Part shown: positions 1 through 8,940 of the stretch, in pieces
How the letters are laid out: every line of letters begins with the position of its first letter
Numbering within the stretch: the first letter of the stretch is position 1
DNA from: an uncultured Gammaproteobacteria bacterium
GTDB lineage: Bacteria > Pseudomonadota > Gammaproteobacteria > Pseudomonadales > Ketobacteraceae
Length of the DNA stretch: 37,028 nucleotides
Direction of reading: 5' to 3'
Assembly (NCBI GenBank): GCA_913063125.1
Contig: CAJXZM010000050.1
Location: forward strand, 1 to 37,028
Program-made: the position numbers and the translations under genes
Notes under the pieces: model-generated
Told to the model about the DNA's origin: nothing
Seen by the model: the letters and a program-made list of their open reading frames with translations, nothing else
The model's database searches: none

Positions 1-794
1 TTAGAGCGATCATAAGCACCTTTTATCGCTTCGGCAAATATAGCTTTTAATCCATTGTCTTGCATAATATTAATTGCACATTCGGTTGTGCCTGCAGGAG
101 ATGTGACCCGCCGACGTAGTTCCGCAGCATCAACATCGCTAGTGATGGCCAATTGTGCTGAACCAAGGGCTGTTTGTAAGGTTAATTGAGATGCCACTGC
201 ATCAGGTAAGCCTAAAGAGCGGCCCGCTTCCATCATTGCTTCCATAACCAATAAAAAATAAGCGGGGCCACTGCCGGAAAGGGCAGTAACGGCATCGATT
301 TGATCTTCGTTTTCAACCCATAAAGCAAGGCCAACAGCAGACAGCACGTCTTTTGCGAGTTTTTTCTGAGTATCTGATACGTATTGATTCGCAAATAACC
401 CGGTTGCCCCTGTTTGAACCAGTGCGGGAGTATTAGGCATGCAGCGCACAATGGGCGCTGACTCGCCAAGCCAGGTGCTTAGGTTGCTGAGGGTAATGCC
501 AGCAGCAATACTAACCACCAATGGGCTACGTTGTTTGATAATCCCCTTAAGAGGTGTGGCTACGGTTTCCATAACCTGAGGTTTGACCGCAAATATAATG
601 ACATCTGCGTGGCTACAGGCTTGGACGTTATCCCGCGTGGTATTCACCGCAAGGTCTGTGCGACATCGTAGTAATAAGTCCTCATTTAGATCGGTCATGG
701 TAATCTGGGTGTTGTCGAAGCCTTTGGCGATGAGTCCGCCAGCTAGGCTGCTCGCCATGTTGCCTGCTCCGATGAAAGTGATCTTAGCGCTCAT
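1..794 (-). CDS. proC: Pyrroline-5-carboxylate reductase (3' end cut by window edge)
   Basis: Catalyses the last step of proline synthesis, NAD(P)H-dependent reduction of pyrroline-5-carboxylate, in the cytosol. I read the reverse strand from the ATG at 794: an N-terminal Rossmann nucleotide-binding motif (ITFIGAGNMASSLAGGL), the central AVKPQVM segment, the VRCMPNTPALV motif and the ALSGSGPAYFLL substrate-site motif, then TSPAGTTE near the C terminus (families usually have PGGTTE, so there is a Gly-to-Ala change). About 264 codons are present. Known enzymes are near 270 residues, so only the last few are missing off the left edge. It lies 30 bases downstream of yggS in the same direction, the common yggS-proC pairing. 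Identification is firm. Confidence 0.95.
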   Translation of the reverse strand, partial: MSAKITFIGAGNMASSLAGGLIAKGFDNTQITMTDLNEDLLLRCRTDLAVNTTRDNVQACSHADVIIFAVKPQVMETVATPLKGIIKQRSPLVVSIAAGITLSNLSTWLGESAPIVRCMPNTPALVQTGATGLFANQYVSDTQKKLAKDVLSAVGLALWVENEDQIDAVTALSGSGPAYFLLVMEAMMEAGRSLGLPDAVASQLTLQTALGSAQLAITSDVDAAELRRRVTSPAGTTECAINIMQDNGLKAIFAEAIKGAYDRS

Positions 795-824
795 ATCTGA
801 TATGTCCGTTTTATGTCGTTATAT

Positions 825-1526
825 TTATTGTCGAGGGCCAAATAGAGCGGTGCCAATACGTATAATGGTTGCCCCTTCAGCGATGGCTGCTTCTATATCG
901 TCAGACATTCCCATTGAAAGAGTATCCAGTTTAGGAATGCCGCCAGGTAGTTGGTGATTAATGGTTGAGAGCAATGCCGCTATTTTTGCAAAAGGTTGGC
1001 GTTGTTTCGCCAATGTTTCTCGTTTTTGTGGAATGCACATTAAACCCCGTAATCTAAGATTAGGCAGTTGACTGATTTCTATCGCTGCACTGACAGCCTC
1101 ATTCACTGTAAATCCAGATTTGGATGTTTCATTATCAATATTAATCTGCAAACAAATTTGCAGAAAGGGCAGTGTGGGAGGACGTTGATTGCTCAGACGT
1201 TTGGCAAGCTTTAAGCGATCAACGCTGTGTACCCAGTGGAAATGCTCAGCAACTGCTCGAGATTTGTTGGATTGTATGGGGCCGATAAAATGCCAGTGGA
1301 TATCACAGTCGGTTAGTTGTTGTTGTTTATCTAAGGCTTCTTGTAGATAGTTTTCGCCGAAATCTTTTATGGCAGAGGAGTACAGGGTACGTATACTTTC
1401 GGCGGTCCTGGTTTTGCTTACAGCAAGTAAGGAGGGAGTGCTGCACTTATGTGTTTGACAGGTAAGTGATATTCTTTTTTCTACGTCCTGTAGTCGGACT
1501 GCGATCTGTTGCTCAGTAATAGGCAT
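825..1526 (-). CDS. yggS: PLP homeostasis protein, YggS/PROSC family
   Basis: A 233-residue cytosolic pyridoxal-phosphate-binding protein thought to buffer PLP; no catalytic reaction is established for the family. Visible family motifs are LLAVSKTRTAESI (the Lys that binds PLP), FGENYLQEA, WHFIGPIQSNKS, and near the C terminus LSMGMSDDIEAAIAEGATIIRIGTALFG, which forms the phosphate-binding end of the barrel. Length equals the usual 230-235. It is followed by proC after 30 bases on the same strand, so the two are probably co-transcribed. The divergent pilT starts 221 bases away. Confidence 0.95.
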   Translation of the reverse strand: MPITEQQIAVRLQDVEKRISLTCQTHKCSTPSLLAVSKTRTAESIRTLYSSAIKDFGENYLQEALDKQQQLTDCDIHWHFIGPIQSNKSRAVAEHFHWVHSVDRLKLAKRLSNQRPPTLPFLQICLQINIDNETSKSGFTVNEAVSAAIEISQLPNLRLRGLMCIPQKRETLAKQRQPFAKIAALLSTINHQLPGGIPKLDTLSMGMSDDIEAAIAEGATIIRIGTALFGPRQ

Positions 1527-1620
1527 AATACTATGATAAATAAGAATAAAAGGGTTTAGATTATAGTTGTAATGTGGCTATTTTAACGTAAAACAATGGC
1601 AATTGCTGAATTACTCGCTG

Positions 1621-1671
1621 ATTAGGTTGCTGATAAGGCAGGTGCAACCGCTATCTGGGTGCTAACCTAAT
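1621..1671 (+). promoter_or_regulatory. Competing inverted repeats in the pilT leader
   Basis: ATTAGGTT (1621-1628) is complementary to AACCTAAT (1664-1671). The overlapping GGTTGC (1625-1630) is complementary to GCAACC (1644-1649). The two stems share bases and cannot form together. They lie 77-127 bases before the pilT ATG. This could be an RNA switch, a DNA-binding dyad, or chance; no T-tract follows. Function unknown. Confidence 0.3.
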
Positions 1672-1747
1672 AGAGATTACTTATTTATATAGACTGCCCG
1701 TGGCTGTCTTTTAGACATGATTAGAATGACAACAGGTTAAAAAATCG

Positions 1748-2782
1748 ATGGATATTACTGAATTACTTGCATTTAGTGTTAAAAACGGTGCGTCCGATTT
1801 GCACCTTTCGGCTGGCTTACCTCCTATGATCCGTGTAGATGGTGATGTGCGTAGAATCAACTTGCCGCCGATGGATCATAAGCAAGTGCATTCACTGATT
1901 TATGACATCATGAATGATAAGCAGCGAAAGGATTATGAAGAATTCCTTGAAACGGATTTTTCTTTTGAAGTGCCTGGAGTTGCTCGTTTTCGTGTTAACG
2001 CGTTTAACCATAACAGAGGGGCGGGTGCGGTATTTCGTACAATCCCAGCTAAAGTACTGACCATGGAGGATTTGGGGCAAGGGCAAGTTTTTAGAGATAT
2101 TTCAGACCTTCCTCGCGGTATGGTATTGGTAACGGGGCCAACGGGCTCTGGTAAAAGTACGACGATGGCAGCGATGATTGATTATATTAATGAAACTCGC
2201 TATGAACATATACTAACCATTGAAGATCCTATTGAATTTGTTCATGAGAGTAAAAAGTGTCTTATGAACCAACGAGAAGTGCATCGTGATACCTTAGGTT
2301 TTGCCGAAGCACTGCGTTCAGCGTTACGTGAAGATCCCGATATCATCCTTGTTGGTGAGATGCGAGATTTGGAAACGATTCGATTAGCGTTAACTGCCGC
2401 AGAGACTGGGCACTTAGTATTTGGTACATTGCATACAACCTCAGCGGCAAAAACGATTGACCGTGTGGTTGATGTATTTCCGGCAGCGGAAAAGTCGATG
2501 GTGCGTTCCATGTTGTCGGAATCATTACAGGCGGTTATTTCACAATCATTGCTTAAGAAAAATGGCGGCGGTCGAATTGCAGCCCATGAAATCATGATAG
2601 GAACTCCCGCTATTCGTAATTTGATTCGCGAAGATAAGGTGGCACAAATGTATTCTGCGATTCAAACAGGGGGTAACTTAGGTATGCAAACCTTAGATCA
2701 ATGTTTGCGAGAGTTGCTCAATAAAGGGCTGATTTCTCCAGAAGCAGCACGAGAGAAAGCGAAGAACCCTGATAGTTTTTAG
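1748..2782 (+). CDS. pilT: Type IV pilus retraction ATPase PilT
   Basis: Cytoplasmic hexameric AAA-like ATPase that powers pilus depolymerisation and twitching. The 344 residues match the usual PilT length. Visible in order: N-terminal PAS-like domain starting MDITELLAFSVKNGASDLHL, Walker A GPTGSGKS at about residues 130-137, Asp box EDPIEF at 159-164, Walker B region DPDIILVGEMRD, His box (GHLVFGTLHT), and an AIRNLIRE motif in the C-terminal domain, which in PilT is needed for retraction. pilU follows after 52 bases, as in Pseudomonas. The ATG at 1748 is the only start that gives the conserved N terminus. Confidence 0.97.
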   Translation: MDITELLAFSVKNGASDLHLSAGLPPMIRVDGDVRRINLPPMDHKQVHSLIYDIMNDKQRKDYEEFLETDFSFEVPGVARFRVNAFNHNRGAGAVFRTIPAKVLTMEDLGQGQVFRDISDLPRGMVLVTGPTGSGKSTTMAAMIDYINETRYEHILTIEDPIEFVHESKKCLMNQREVHRDTLGFAEALRSALREDPDIILVGEMRDLETIRLALTAAETGHLVFGTLHTTSAAKTIDRVVDVFPAAEKSMVRSMLSESLQAVISQSLLKKNGGGRIAAHEIMIGTPAIRNLIREDKVAQMYSAIQTGGNLGMQTLDQCLRELLNKGLISPEAAREKAKNPDSF

Positions 2783-2834
2783 AATATGATTTATAAGAAT
2801 GTTCGGATAATAATGTAGTAATAAGAGGTGAAGA

Positions 2835-3968
2835 ATGGACTTTGAAGGGCTGCTAAAATTAATGGTGGAAAAAGGCGCGTCGGATTTATTTATCACTGCC
2901 GGTGTGGCCCCTAGTATGAAAGTCCATGGGCGAATAGTTCCTGTAACAAAAACCTCTTTAAGCCCAGAAAAAACCCGTGAAACGGTGTTAGGAGTAATGA
3001 ATGAGTCTCAGCGCAAAGAGTTTGTAGAGACTCGCGAGTGTAACTTTGCCATAAGTGCACGAGGTATTGGACGATTTCGTGTGAGTGCGTTTTATCAACG
3101 TAATCTTGTTGGAATGGTTCTGCGGCGTATTGAAACCAACATACCTCGTATTGATGATCTTGGTCTGCCCTCAATGATTAAAGAGTTGGCGATGACTAAA
3201 CGGGGTATTGTTATTTTTGTAGGGGCAACGGGAACCGGTAAGTCGACTTCTCTTGCTTCTATGATTGGTCATCGGAATCATAACAGTAAAGGGCATATTA
3301 TTAGTATCGAAGACCCTATTGAGTATATTCACCAACATGCGGGTTGTATTGTTACTCAGCGTGAGGTTGGACTTGATACGGAAAGTTTTGATATTGCACT
3401 AAAAAACACCTTACGACAGGCGCCAGATGTAATCATGATTGGTGAAATTCGTACTCGAGAAACCATGGGGTACGCTATTGCCTTTGCTGAAACCGGACAT
3501 TTAGTATTGGCCACATTACACGCCAATAACGCTAACCAAGCGTTGGATCGTATTGTTCACTTTTTTGCAGCAGATCGCCATAGTCAATTGTGGATGGATT
3601 TGTCCCTCAATTTAAGAGGAATGGTTGCACAGCAACTAATTCCAACACCTGATGGCAAAGGACGTCGAGCGGTGGTTGAGGTTCTTCTAAATACTCCTTT
3701 AATGGCAGATCATATCCGAAAAGGGGATGTACATTTATTGAAGCCATTGATGATCAAATCTCGCGAACTGGGTATGCAAACTTTTGATCAGGCACTATAT
3801 GATTTGTATTCTGCAGGAGAAGTCACCTATGAAGATGCCATATCGCATGCGGATGCTCCGAATGATCTACGCTTAATGATTAAATTGGGTAATGAAGGTG
3901 GCCTAGAGCAACTAGAGGATGCAACGAAAGGCCTGTCACTTGAAGATGATGACGCTATGAAATTCTAG
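2835..3968 (+). CDS. pilU: PilT-dependent retraction accessory ATPase PilU
   Basis: PilT paralogue that supports high-force pilus retraction with PilT. The 377 residues include the N-terminal SDLFITAGVAPSMKV domain, Walker A GATGTGKS at about 130-137, Asp box EDPIEYI, Walker B PDVIMIGEIRTRE and His box GHLVLATLHANNA. The acidic C-terminal extension (EDATKGLSLEDDDAMKF) is typical of PilU and absent from PilT. A good ribosome site, GAGGTG, ends about 4 bases before the ATG at 2835. It is likely co-transcribed with pilT. Confidence 0.96.
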   Translation: MDFEGLLKLMVEKGASDLFITAGVAPSMKVHGRIVPVTKTSLSPEKTRETVLGVMNESQRKEFVETRECNFAISARGIGRFRVSAFYQRNLVGMVLRRIETNIPRIDDLGLPSMIKELAMTKRGIVIFVGATGTGKSTSLASMIGHRNHNSKGHIISIEDPIEYIHQHAGCIVTQREVGLDTESFDIALKNTLRQAPDVIMIGEIRTRETMGYAIAFAETGHLVLATLHANNANQALDRIVHFFAADRHSQLWMDLSLNLRGMVAQQLIPTPDGKGRRAVVEVLLNTPLMADHIRKGDVHLLKPLMIKSRELGMQTFDQALYDLYSAGEVTYEDAISHADAPNDLRLMIKLGNEGGLEQLEDATKGLSLEDDDAMKF

Positions 3969-4059
3969 GCGTTTTTAACACCTTCCACATGCCATAGACC
4001 CCAGCAAAAAGCTACGCTATATTAAAGCCAAAACCAATCACCTTTTCTGGGAATCGGCA

Positions 4060-4935
4060 ATGGCCTATAACACGATCGACTATAAAATAATCAACAACGT
4101 ACTTACCTTAACGCTGAATCGTCCTGATAATTTAAATGCTTTTACTGTTGAAATGGCGAACGAGCTAATTGATGCCTTTAATGCGGCAAGTAACGATGAC
4201 GCTGTTCGAGCAATCGTGGTAACAGGGGCTGGTCGAGCTTTTTGTGCTGGTATGGATTTATCCAGTGAGGGTAATGTATTCGGTCTTGATGAAACTCAGG
4301 TTCCTACATTGGATGATATGAACACCCGATTAGATGACCCGGCTATTCTTCATGGTGTGCGGGATACTGGTGGGCGTGTGACATTGGCAATTTATGATTG
4401 TACCAAACCTGTGATTGCGGCAATAAACGGTGCTGCGGTTGGTATTGGGGCCACGATGACGCTGGCGATGGACATTCGGTTAGCATCAGAAAATGCACGT
4501 ATTGGTTTTGTATTTAATAAATTGGGCATTGTTCCAGAGGCGTGTTCTAGTTGGTTTTTGCCAAAGATTGTGGGTATCTCCCAGGCGTTGGAATGGGTTT
4601 ATAGTGCAGAAATAATTAAGCCTGACGCAGCAAAAGCCGCTCGTTTAGTAAAGGCCGTATATCCAGCAGAAACCTTGTTGGAGGAGGCGTATAAAATTGC
4701 CAATAAGATAGCGAATAATACTTCAGCCGTTGCTATCGCACTGTCCCGGCAAATGATGTATCGAAATTCAGCGCAACCCCACCCGATAGAAGCACATAAA
4801 ATTGAGTCACTAGCGATGTTTTATGCGAGTGTTGATGATGGGAAAGAAGGTGTAAGCGCCTTTTTCGAAAAACGAGAAGCAAAATTTAGTACTACTATGT
4901 CAGAAAACAAACCGCCGTTTTACCCATGGTGGTAA
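4060..4935 (+). CDS. Enoyl-CoA hydratase/isomerase (crotonase) family protein
   Basis: A 291-residue crotonase-fold protein that probably acts on an acyl-CoA thioester. Visible: N-terminal LTLNRPDNLNAF, oxyanion-hole region GRAFCAGMDLSS, second oxyanion/helix region AINGAAVGIGATMTLAMDIRLAS, and the GIVPEACSSWFLP segment carrying the candidate catalytic Glu. The position that is the first catalytic Glu in classical hydratases appears to be Thr here (GATMTLAMD), as in a subgroup annotated only generically, so the exact reaction (hydratase, isomerase or other) is open. It is convergent with pyrC', with only 14 bases between the stop codons and no visible terminator. No fatty-acid genes are adjacent. 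Confidence 0.85.
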   Translation: MAYNTIDYKIINNVLTLTLNRPDNLNAFTVEMANELIDAFNAASNDDAVRAIVVTGAGRAFCAGMDLSSEGNVFGLDETQVPTLDDMNTRLDDPAILHGVRDTGGRVTLAIYDCTKPVIAAINGAAVGIGATMTLAMDIRLASENARIGFVFNKLGIVPEACSSWFLPKIVGISQALEWVYSAEIIKPDAAKAARLVKAVYPAETLLEEAYKIANKIANNTSAVAIALSRQMMYRNSAQPHPIEAHKIESLAMFYASVDDGKEGVSAFFEKREAKFSTTMSENKPPFYPWW

Positions 4936-4949
4936 TCGCTCGTTCTCTG

Positions 4950-6290
4950 TTATGAAAGTTGGAACACTAAGCGGCCATTGTGAATGGTCGCACAGGTGCG
5001 GCCATTCATTGTTTTGCCTAATAGCGGTGAGTTTTTTCCTTCAGAGCGCAATGTGCTTGATGTGAGCTGCCATTGAGCGGAAGGGTCAAAAATACTCAGA
5101 TTGGCCATGGCGCTTTCAGCGATTTTACCTGCATCAATTTTGATGATATTGGCAGGGGTTGTTGCGATACACGCCACCCATTCCTGTTCTGATAAAATAC
5201 CGTCACGCACCAAGCCAAAACTCATGGGCAAGAATGTTTCAATACCGGATATACCTGCTTCAGTTGCACTAAAGGGTGCTGATTTTGCTGCGATTTCGTG
5301 AGGTTGATGATCTGATGTGATAGCAGTAACAACCCCAGATTTGATGGCATCTATTAATGCTTTACGATCAATCTCACTTCTAAAGGGCGGATTTACATGA
5401 TATTGGCTATTAAAGCCGTCAATCGTTTCATCATTAAATAATAATTGGTGAACAGCAACATCAGCGGTAACGGGTAGGCCTCGCTGTTGGGCTGCGGCAA
5501 TTTGTTCAATACTACGGGCACAGGATAATTGGCCAAAGTGTGCGGTTACACCGGTTTGTTCTACTAGAAGTAGGTCTCGTGCTAGTGCAACGGTTTCTGC
5601 TGAGCGCGGTATACCGGGTAAGCCGAGACGAGTTGATGTGAAGCTTTCATGGACAATGCCGTCACCTTGTAAACTTAAATCAACACTTTGAAAGAATACG
5701 GTTAGATTAAACGTCGCAGCGTATTCTAAGCAGCGTAATAATACCCGGTTATCTTTTATTGCATTACGCAGCTGAGCAACGCCAATGCAACCTGCTTCTT
5801 GCAGAGCGTGCATTTCACTAAGTTGAGAGCCTTCTAAACCACGAGTGATTGCACCAATAGGTAATACGTGGGCATAACCGGATTGGTGTGCTCGCTCTTG
5901 AATAAGTGCGGCAACAGCTGGGCTATCAATAACAGGGTTGGTATCTGGCGGACAACACAGGTGAGTTACCCCTCCCGCTGCTGCAGCTTGGGTTTCACTG
6001 TGAATGGTACCTTTGTATTCTTGCCCTGGTTCTCGTAAGCGTGCGCATAAATCTACGGCTCCAGGAATAACCAATTTATTCTCAGCATTAATGGTAATGT
6101 CGGTATGAATATTTACTGTATCGGCGCTATTTTCATTATTAGGCTCGCTATGTTTAGATATAATATGCTGAATAAACCCGTCAACAATATAAATATCTGC
6201 AATCTCGTCCCGTTGAGATTGAGGGTCAATAACACGGCCGCCAGTAATTTTTATAGATTGAAGGTTGGGAGAAGAGGGGGTGAACTTCAT
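4950..6290 (-). CDS. pyrC': Dihydroorotase-like non-catalytic subunit of aspartate transcarbamoylase
   Basis: A 446-residue amidohydrolase-fold protein of the PyrC' class that in Pseudomonas is an inactive dihydroorotase homologue needed to assemble PyrB into the active dodecamer. The sequence supports this. Active enzymes have D-x-H-x-H-x-R at the first metal site; here the equivalent stretch is D80-L-C82-A-R84-L-R followed by EPGQEY, so both metal-binding His residues are lost. Other fold motifs remain ([24 protein letters not shown]). The start at 6290 overlaps the end of pyrB by 4 bases, indicating translational coupling. A functional dihydroorotase should be encoded elsewhere. Confidence 0.9.
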   Translation of the reverse strand: MKFTPSSPNLQSIKITGGRVIDPQSQRDEIADIYIVDGFIQHIISKHSEPNNENSADTVNIHTDITINAENKLVIPGAVDLCARLREPGQEYKGTIHSETQAAAAGGVTHLCCPPDTNPVIDSPAVAALIQERAHQSGYAHVLPIGAITRGLEGSQLSEMHALQEAGCIGVAQLRNAIKDNRVLLRCLEYAATFNLTVFFQSVDLSLQGDGIVHESFTSTRLGLPGIPRSAETVALARDLLLVEQTGVTAHFGQLSCARSIEQIAAAQQRGLPVTADVAVHQLLFNDETIDGFNSQYHVNPPFRSEIDRKALIDAIKSGVVTAITSDHQPHEIAAKSAPFSATEAGISGIETFLPMSFGLVRDGILSEQEWVACIATTPANIIKIDAGKIAESAMANLSIFDPSAQWQLTSSTLRSEGKNSPLLGKTMNGRTCATIHNGRLVFQLS

Positions 6291-7303
6291 GCGCCATGTT
6301 CTCCATTAATTGATTCAGAAGTAGTAATTTCTGTTGATTGGCCACTCATCGCCATAGAAAGTACGGCCATTCGTACGGATATGCCGTAGTTAACTTGCTT
6401 AAGAATAACGGACTGAGGGCCGTCAGCAACGGCCGTTTCAATTTCTACCCCCCGATTAATGGGACCTGGATGCATGACGATCGCATCAGGTTTTGCAAAA
6501 GCGAGCTTTTCTGTCGTGAGACCGTATAAACGGTAAAACTCATGTTCACTAGGCAGTAGTGCAGAATTCATTCGTTCTTTTTGTAGGCGTAACATGATAA
6601 CAACGTCGACATCTTTTAAACCTTGTTCCATATTATAAAAAACTTTCGCACCAAGGTGCTCCATATCATGGGGAATCAGAGTTTTTGGCCCAATCACCCG
6701 CACCTCGCCTACTTGTAAACCGTTTAATGCATGAACTTGAGAACGCGCTACTCGTGAGTGGGTAATGTCGCCAATGATCGCAACTTTAAGGTTGCGAAAG
6801 TCGCCTTTATGTTTTCGAATAGTGTACATATCCAACATGGCTTGAGTCGGGTGGGCGTGGCGACCATCGCCGGCATTAATAATAGCTACATGTGGACAGA
6901 CTTGGCTGGCAATAAAATGTGGAGCGCCACTGTCCTGGTGACGAACAATAAACATGTCGCTATCCATGGCCTCTAGATTCCACAACATGTCCATTAGGGA
7001 TTCACCTTTGGAGGTGGCGGAAGCGCTGATGTTGATGTTAAGTACATCGGCAGAGAGACGTTTTGCTGCCAACTCAAAGGTTGTACGTGTACGTGTGCTG
7101 GCTTCGAAGAATAAATTTACGACCGTTTTACCGCGTAATAAAGGGACTTTTTTAACCGCTTGCTGACCTACACTAGAAAAGGATTCGGCTGTATCAAGGA
7201 TTTCGGTAAGTATCTCAGTACTCAGGTTTTCAGTGGTGAGAAAGTGTTTGAGTTGACCGTGTTCGTTGAGTTGCAGTTTGTGTGGAGGAATAGTCAGGCT
7301 CAT
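6287..7303 (-). CDS. pyrB: Aspartate carbamoyltransferase catalytic subunit
   Basis: Catalyses carbamoyl phosphate plus aspartate to N-carbamoyl-aspartate, the committed step of pyrimidine synthesis. The 338 residues, close to the Pseudomonas-type class-A enzyme, show the carbamoyl-phosphate motif [13 protein letters not shown], the [12 protein letters not shown] segment, and [12 protein letters not shown] near the C terminus. The N terminus is longer than in E. coli PyrB, as expected for the Pseudomonas type that binds regulatory nucleotides. It lies between pyrR (47 bases upstream) and pyrC' (4-base overlap); no pyrI is present, which fits the PyrB-PyrC' holoenzyme. Confidence 0.96.
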   Translation of the reverse strand: MSLTIPPHKLQLNEHGQLKHFLTTENLSTEILTEILDTAESFSSVGQQAVKKVPLLRGKTVVNLFFEASTRTRTTFELAAKRLSADVLNINISASATSKGESLMDMLWNLEAMDSDMFIVRHQDSGAPHFIASQVCPHVAIINAGDGRHAHPTQAMLDMYTIRKHKGDFRNLKVAIIGDITHSRVARSQVHALNGLQVGEVRVIGPKTLIPHDMEHLGAKVFYNMEQGLKDVDVVIMLRLQKERMNSALLPSEHEFYRLYGLTTEKLAFAKPDAIVMHPGPINRGVEIETAVADGPQSVILKQVNYGISVRMAVLSMAMSGQSTEITTSESINGEHGA

Positions 7304-7350
7304 GAGAATCTCTATCGTCGTCAGTATTCAATCAATGGTCATCAATGCCG

Positions 7351-7854
7351 TCAGTTTACGTGGGTAATCGTCAGGTGCATATTATCGGGGCCGTTTAATT
7401 TTACGCGTTGTTGGGGGGCTAAATCCAACTGTTCTCCAATAATATCTGGTTGAATGGGCAGATCACGTCCAAGTACGTCAATCAAGGTGACCAATATGAC
7501 GGAGGCAGGGCGGCCGTAGTCAAATAATTCATTAAGCGCCGCCCTAATCGTTCGCCCGCTACTGATAGCATCGTCTACTAATATAATGTGTTGCCCATCA
7601 GTAGCAAAAGGTAAATCGGAGGTTTTAACGGAGGGGTGTAAGCCTTTTTGCGTAAAGTCATCGCGGTAGAAGGTTATATCAAGTAACCCAAGAGCTTGAT
7701 CTAGTGCGAGTTGTTGATGTAATGCTTTTGCAACCCATGCTCCACCGGTATGGATTCCGACCATGGCGGGTTGATTGATTGCGCGTTGATCAAGCAGGTT
7801 TTGTAGATCAGATGACATGTTGTTAATGAGAGAATCAACAGTAGGCAGGGTCAT
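7351..7854 (-). CDS. pyrR: Pyrimidine operon regulator PyrR / uracil phosphoribosyltransferase
   Basis: A 167-residue PRPP-binding protein. The PRPP loop is clear ([21 protein letters not shown]), preceded by the family's [13 protein letters not shown] segment and followed by the [22 protein letters not shown] region. In Bacillus PyrR binds pyr mRNA; in gammaproteobacteria its regulatory role is less certain and it may act mainly as a uracil phosphoribosyltransferase. It overlaps ruvX by 4 bases and precedes pyrB by 47 bases. I see no convincing attenuator in the 47-base pyrR-pyrB gap. Confidence 0.92.
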   Translation of the reverse strand: MTLPTVDSLINNMSSDLQNLLDQRAINQPAMVGIHTGGAWVAKALHQQLALDQALGLLDITFYRDDFTQKGLHPSVKTSDLPFATDGQHIILVDDAISSGRTIRAALNELFDYGRPASVILVTLIDVLGRDLPIQPDIIGEQLDLAPQQRVKLNGPDNMHLTITHVN

Positions 7855-8288
7855 AAATTATGTCCTGTTGTTGGTTCGAGCTCAGCGAACCACGTTTCGA
7901 TAATAAGGGCGGCGGCGACACTATCAATTTGACGATTTGACTTTGCAGCTCGCCCACTATATTGCTGTATTTGGTCTCGGGCATCGTAGCTTGAGAGGTG
8001 CTCATTTGTGGTGAATAGCGGTAATCCAAAGCGGCCATGTAACCGATTACCAAATTTTCTGGCTCGCTTTGTTAGTGCGTTGTCAGTGCCATCTTCATTG
8101 AGAGGGATTCCAACAACAAATGCATCCGGCTGCCATTCGTCGATTAATGCAGCGAGGGTCTCCCAGCGAGGTTGGCCGTCTTTTGCGGGTATTTCGGGTA
8201 AAGGGCTGGCAGTCTGAGTGAGTTTTTGACCTATGGCGACACCAATTTTTTTGGTACCAAAATCAAACCCCATAACGGTTGTAATCAA
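7851..8288 (-). CDS. ruvX: Holliday junction resolvase-like protein RuvX/YqgF
   Basis: A 145-residue RNase H-fold protein; family members are implicated in processing of the pre-16S rRNA 5' end. Visible: [16 protein letters not shown] (first acidic residue of the active site), [14 protein letters not shown], and [14 protein letters not shown], followed by [18 protein letters not shown], which carries the last conserved acidic residue. Length is normal (E. coli 138). It is coupled to pyrR by a 4-base overlap and sits 17 bases downstream of yqgE, the usual yqgE-yqgF order. Confidence 0.94.
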   Translation of the reverse strand: MITTVMGFDFGTKKIGVAIGQKLTQTASPLPEIPAKDGQPRWETLAALIDEWQPDAFVVGIPLNEDGTDNALTKRARKFGNRLHGRFGLPLFTTNEHLSSYDARDQIQQYSGRAAKSNRQIDSVAAALIIETWFAELEPTTGHNL

Positions 8289-8305
8289 CGGTTCGAATCC
8301 ACCAT

Positions 8306-8875
8306 TTATGAATGGCCAACGTCTGAGGACATAAGGCTTAGGTCGATACCAAGTAATTTTGTTGCTGCTTCCCAGCGTTTTTCTTGAGGTGTTGAGAACA
8401 GTATTTCTGGATCAGCTTTAACTGTGATCCAGGCATTGGACTGCATCTCTTCTTCGAGCTGTCCACCACCCCACCCCGCATAACCTAGTGCAATAAGACT
8501 GTCTTTGGGACCTTTGTTGTTGGCTATATCGTCCAAAATATCTCTGGATGTAGTAAGACAGATGCCTTCTTCCATGATAACGGTAGATTGCCATTCTTGA
8601 GGTTTTCTATGTAATACAAAGCCCATATCGGTTTGTACTGGGCCACCTTCTAGCACACTCTGATGGTCGAATTGTTCGTCGTAGCTATCAATATCGAGGT
8701 GTTCAAAAATTTCACCTAAAGATAAATTTAGTGGGCGGTTGATCATAATCCCCATTGCCCCATCTTCATTGTGCTCACAGATATAAGTGATGCTATGAGA
8801 AAAGTTAGGGTCTTCCATTGCTGGCATCGCAATAAGAAAGTGATTTTTTAAGCTATCATTTGAGTTGGTATCCAT
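8306..8875 (-). CDS. yqgE: UPF0301 family protein YqgE
   Basis: A 189-residue protein of the conserved YqgE/AlgH family; the molecular function is not established. Family signatures are LKNHFLIAMPAMEDPNFSHS at the N terminus, NEDGAMGIMINRPL, the LEGGPVQTDMGFVLHR motif and LIALGYAGWGGGQLEEE. Length matches the family (about 187). It heads the yqgE-ruvX-pyrR-pyrB-pyrC' run, 65 bases after the TonB-like gene; this order is common in Pseudomonas. Confidence 0.94.
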   Translation of the reverse strand: MDTNSNDSLKNHFLIAMPAMEDPNFSHSITYICEHNEDGAMGIMINRPLNLSLGEIFEHLDIDSYDEQFDHQSVLEGGPVQTDMGFVLHRKPQEWQSTVIMEEGICLTTSRDILDDIANNKGPKDSLIALGYAGWGGGQLEEEMQSNAWITVKADPEILFSTPQEKRWEAATKLLGIDLSLMSSDVGHS

Positions 8876-8940
8876 GGCTCTAGTATTGGGCCAAAAGATA
8901 CGGGATTCAAGTGTTTAAACTCTAATCCCTACTCAGGTAT

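Noticed and set aside
8286..8310. T-arm-like sequence (GGTTCGAATCC) suggesting a tRNA
   Set aside because: Only 2 bp of stem flank the loop, there is no D-arm, anticodon arm or acceptor stem, and it lies in the 17-base gap between yqgE and ruvX.
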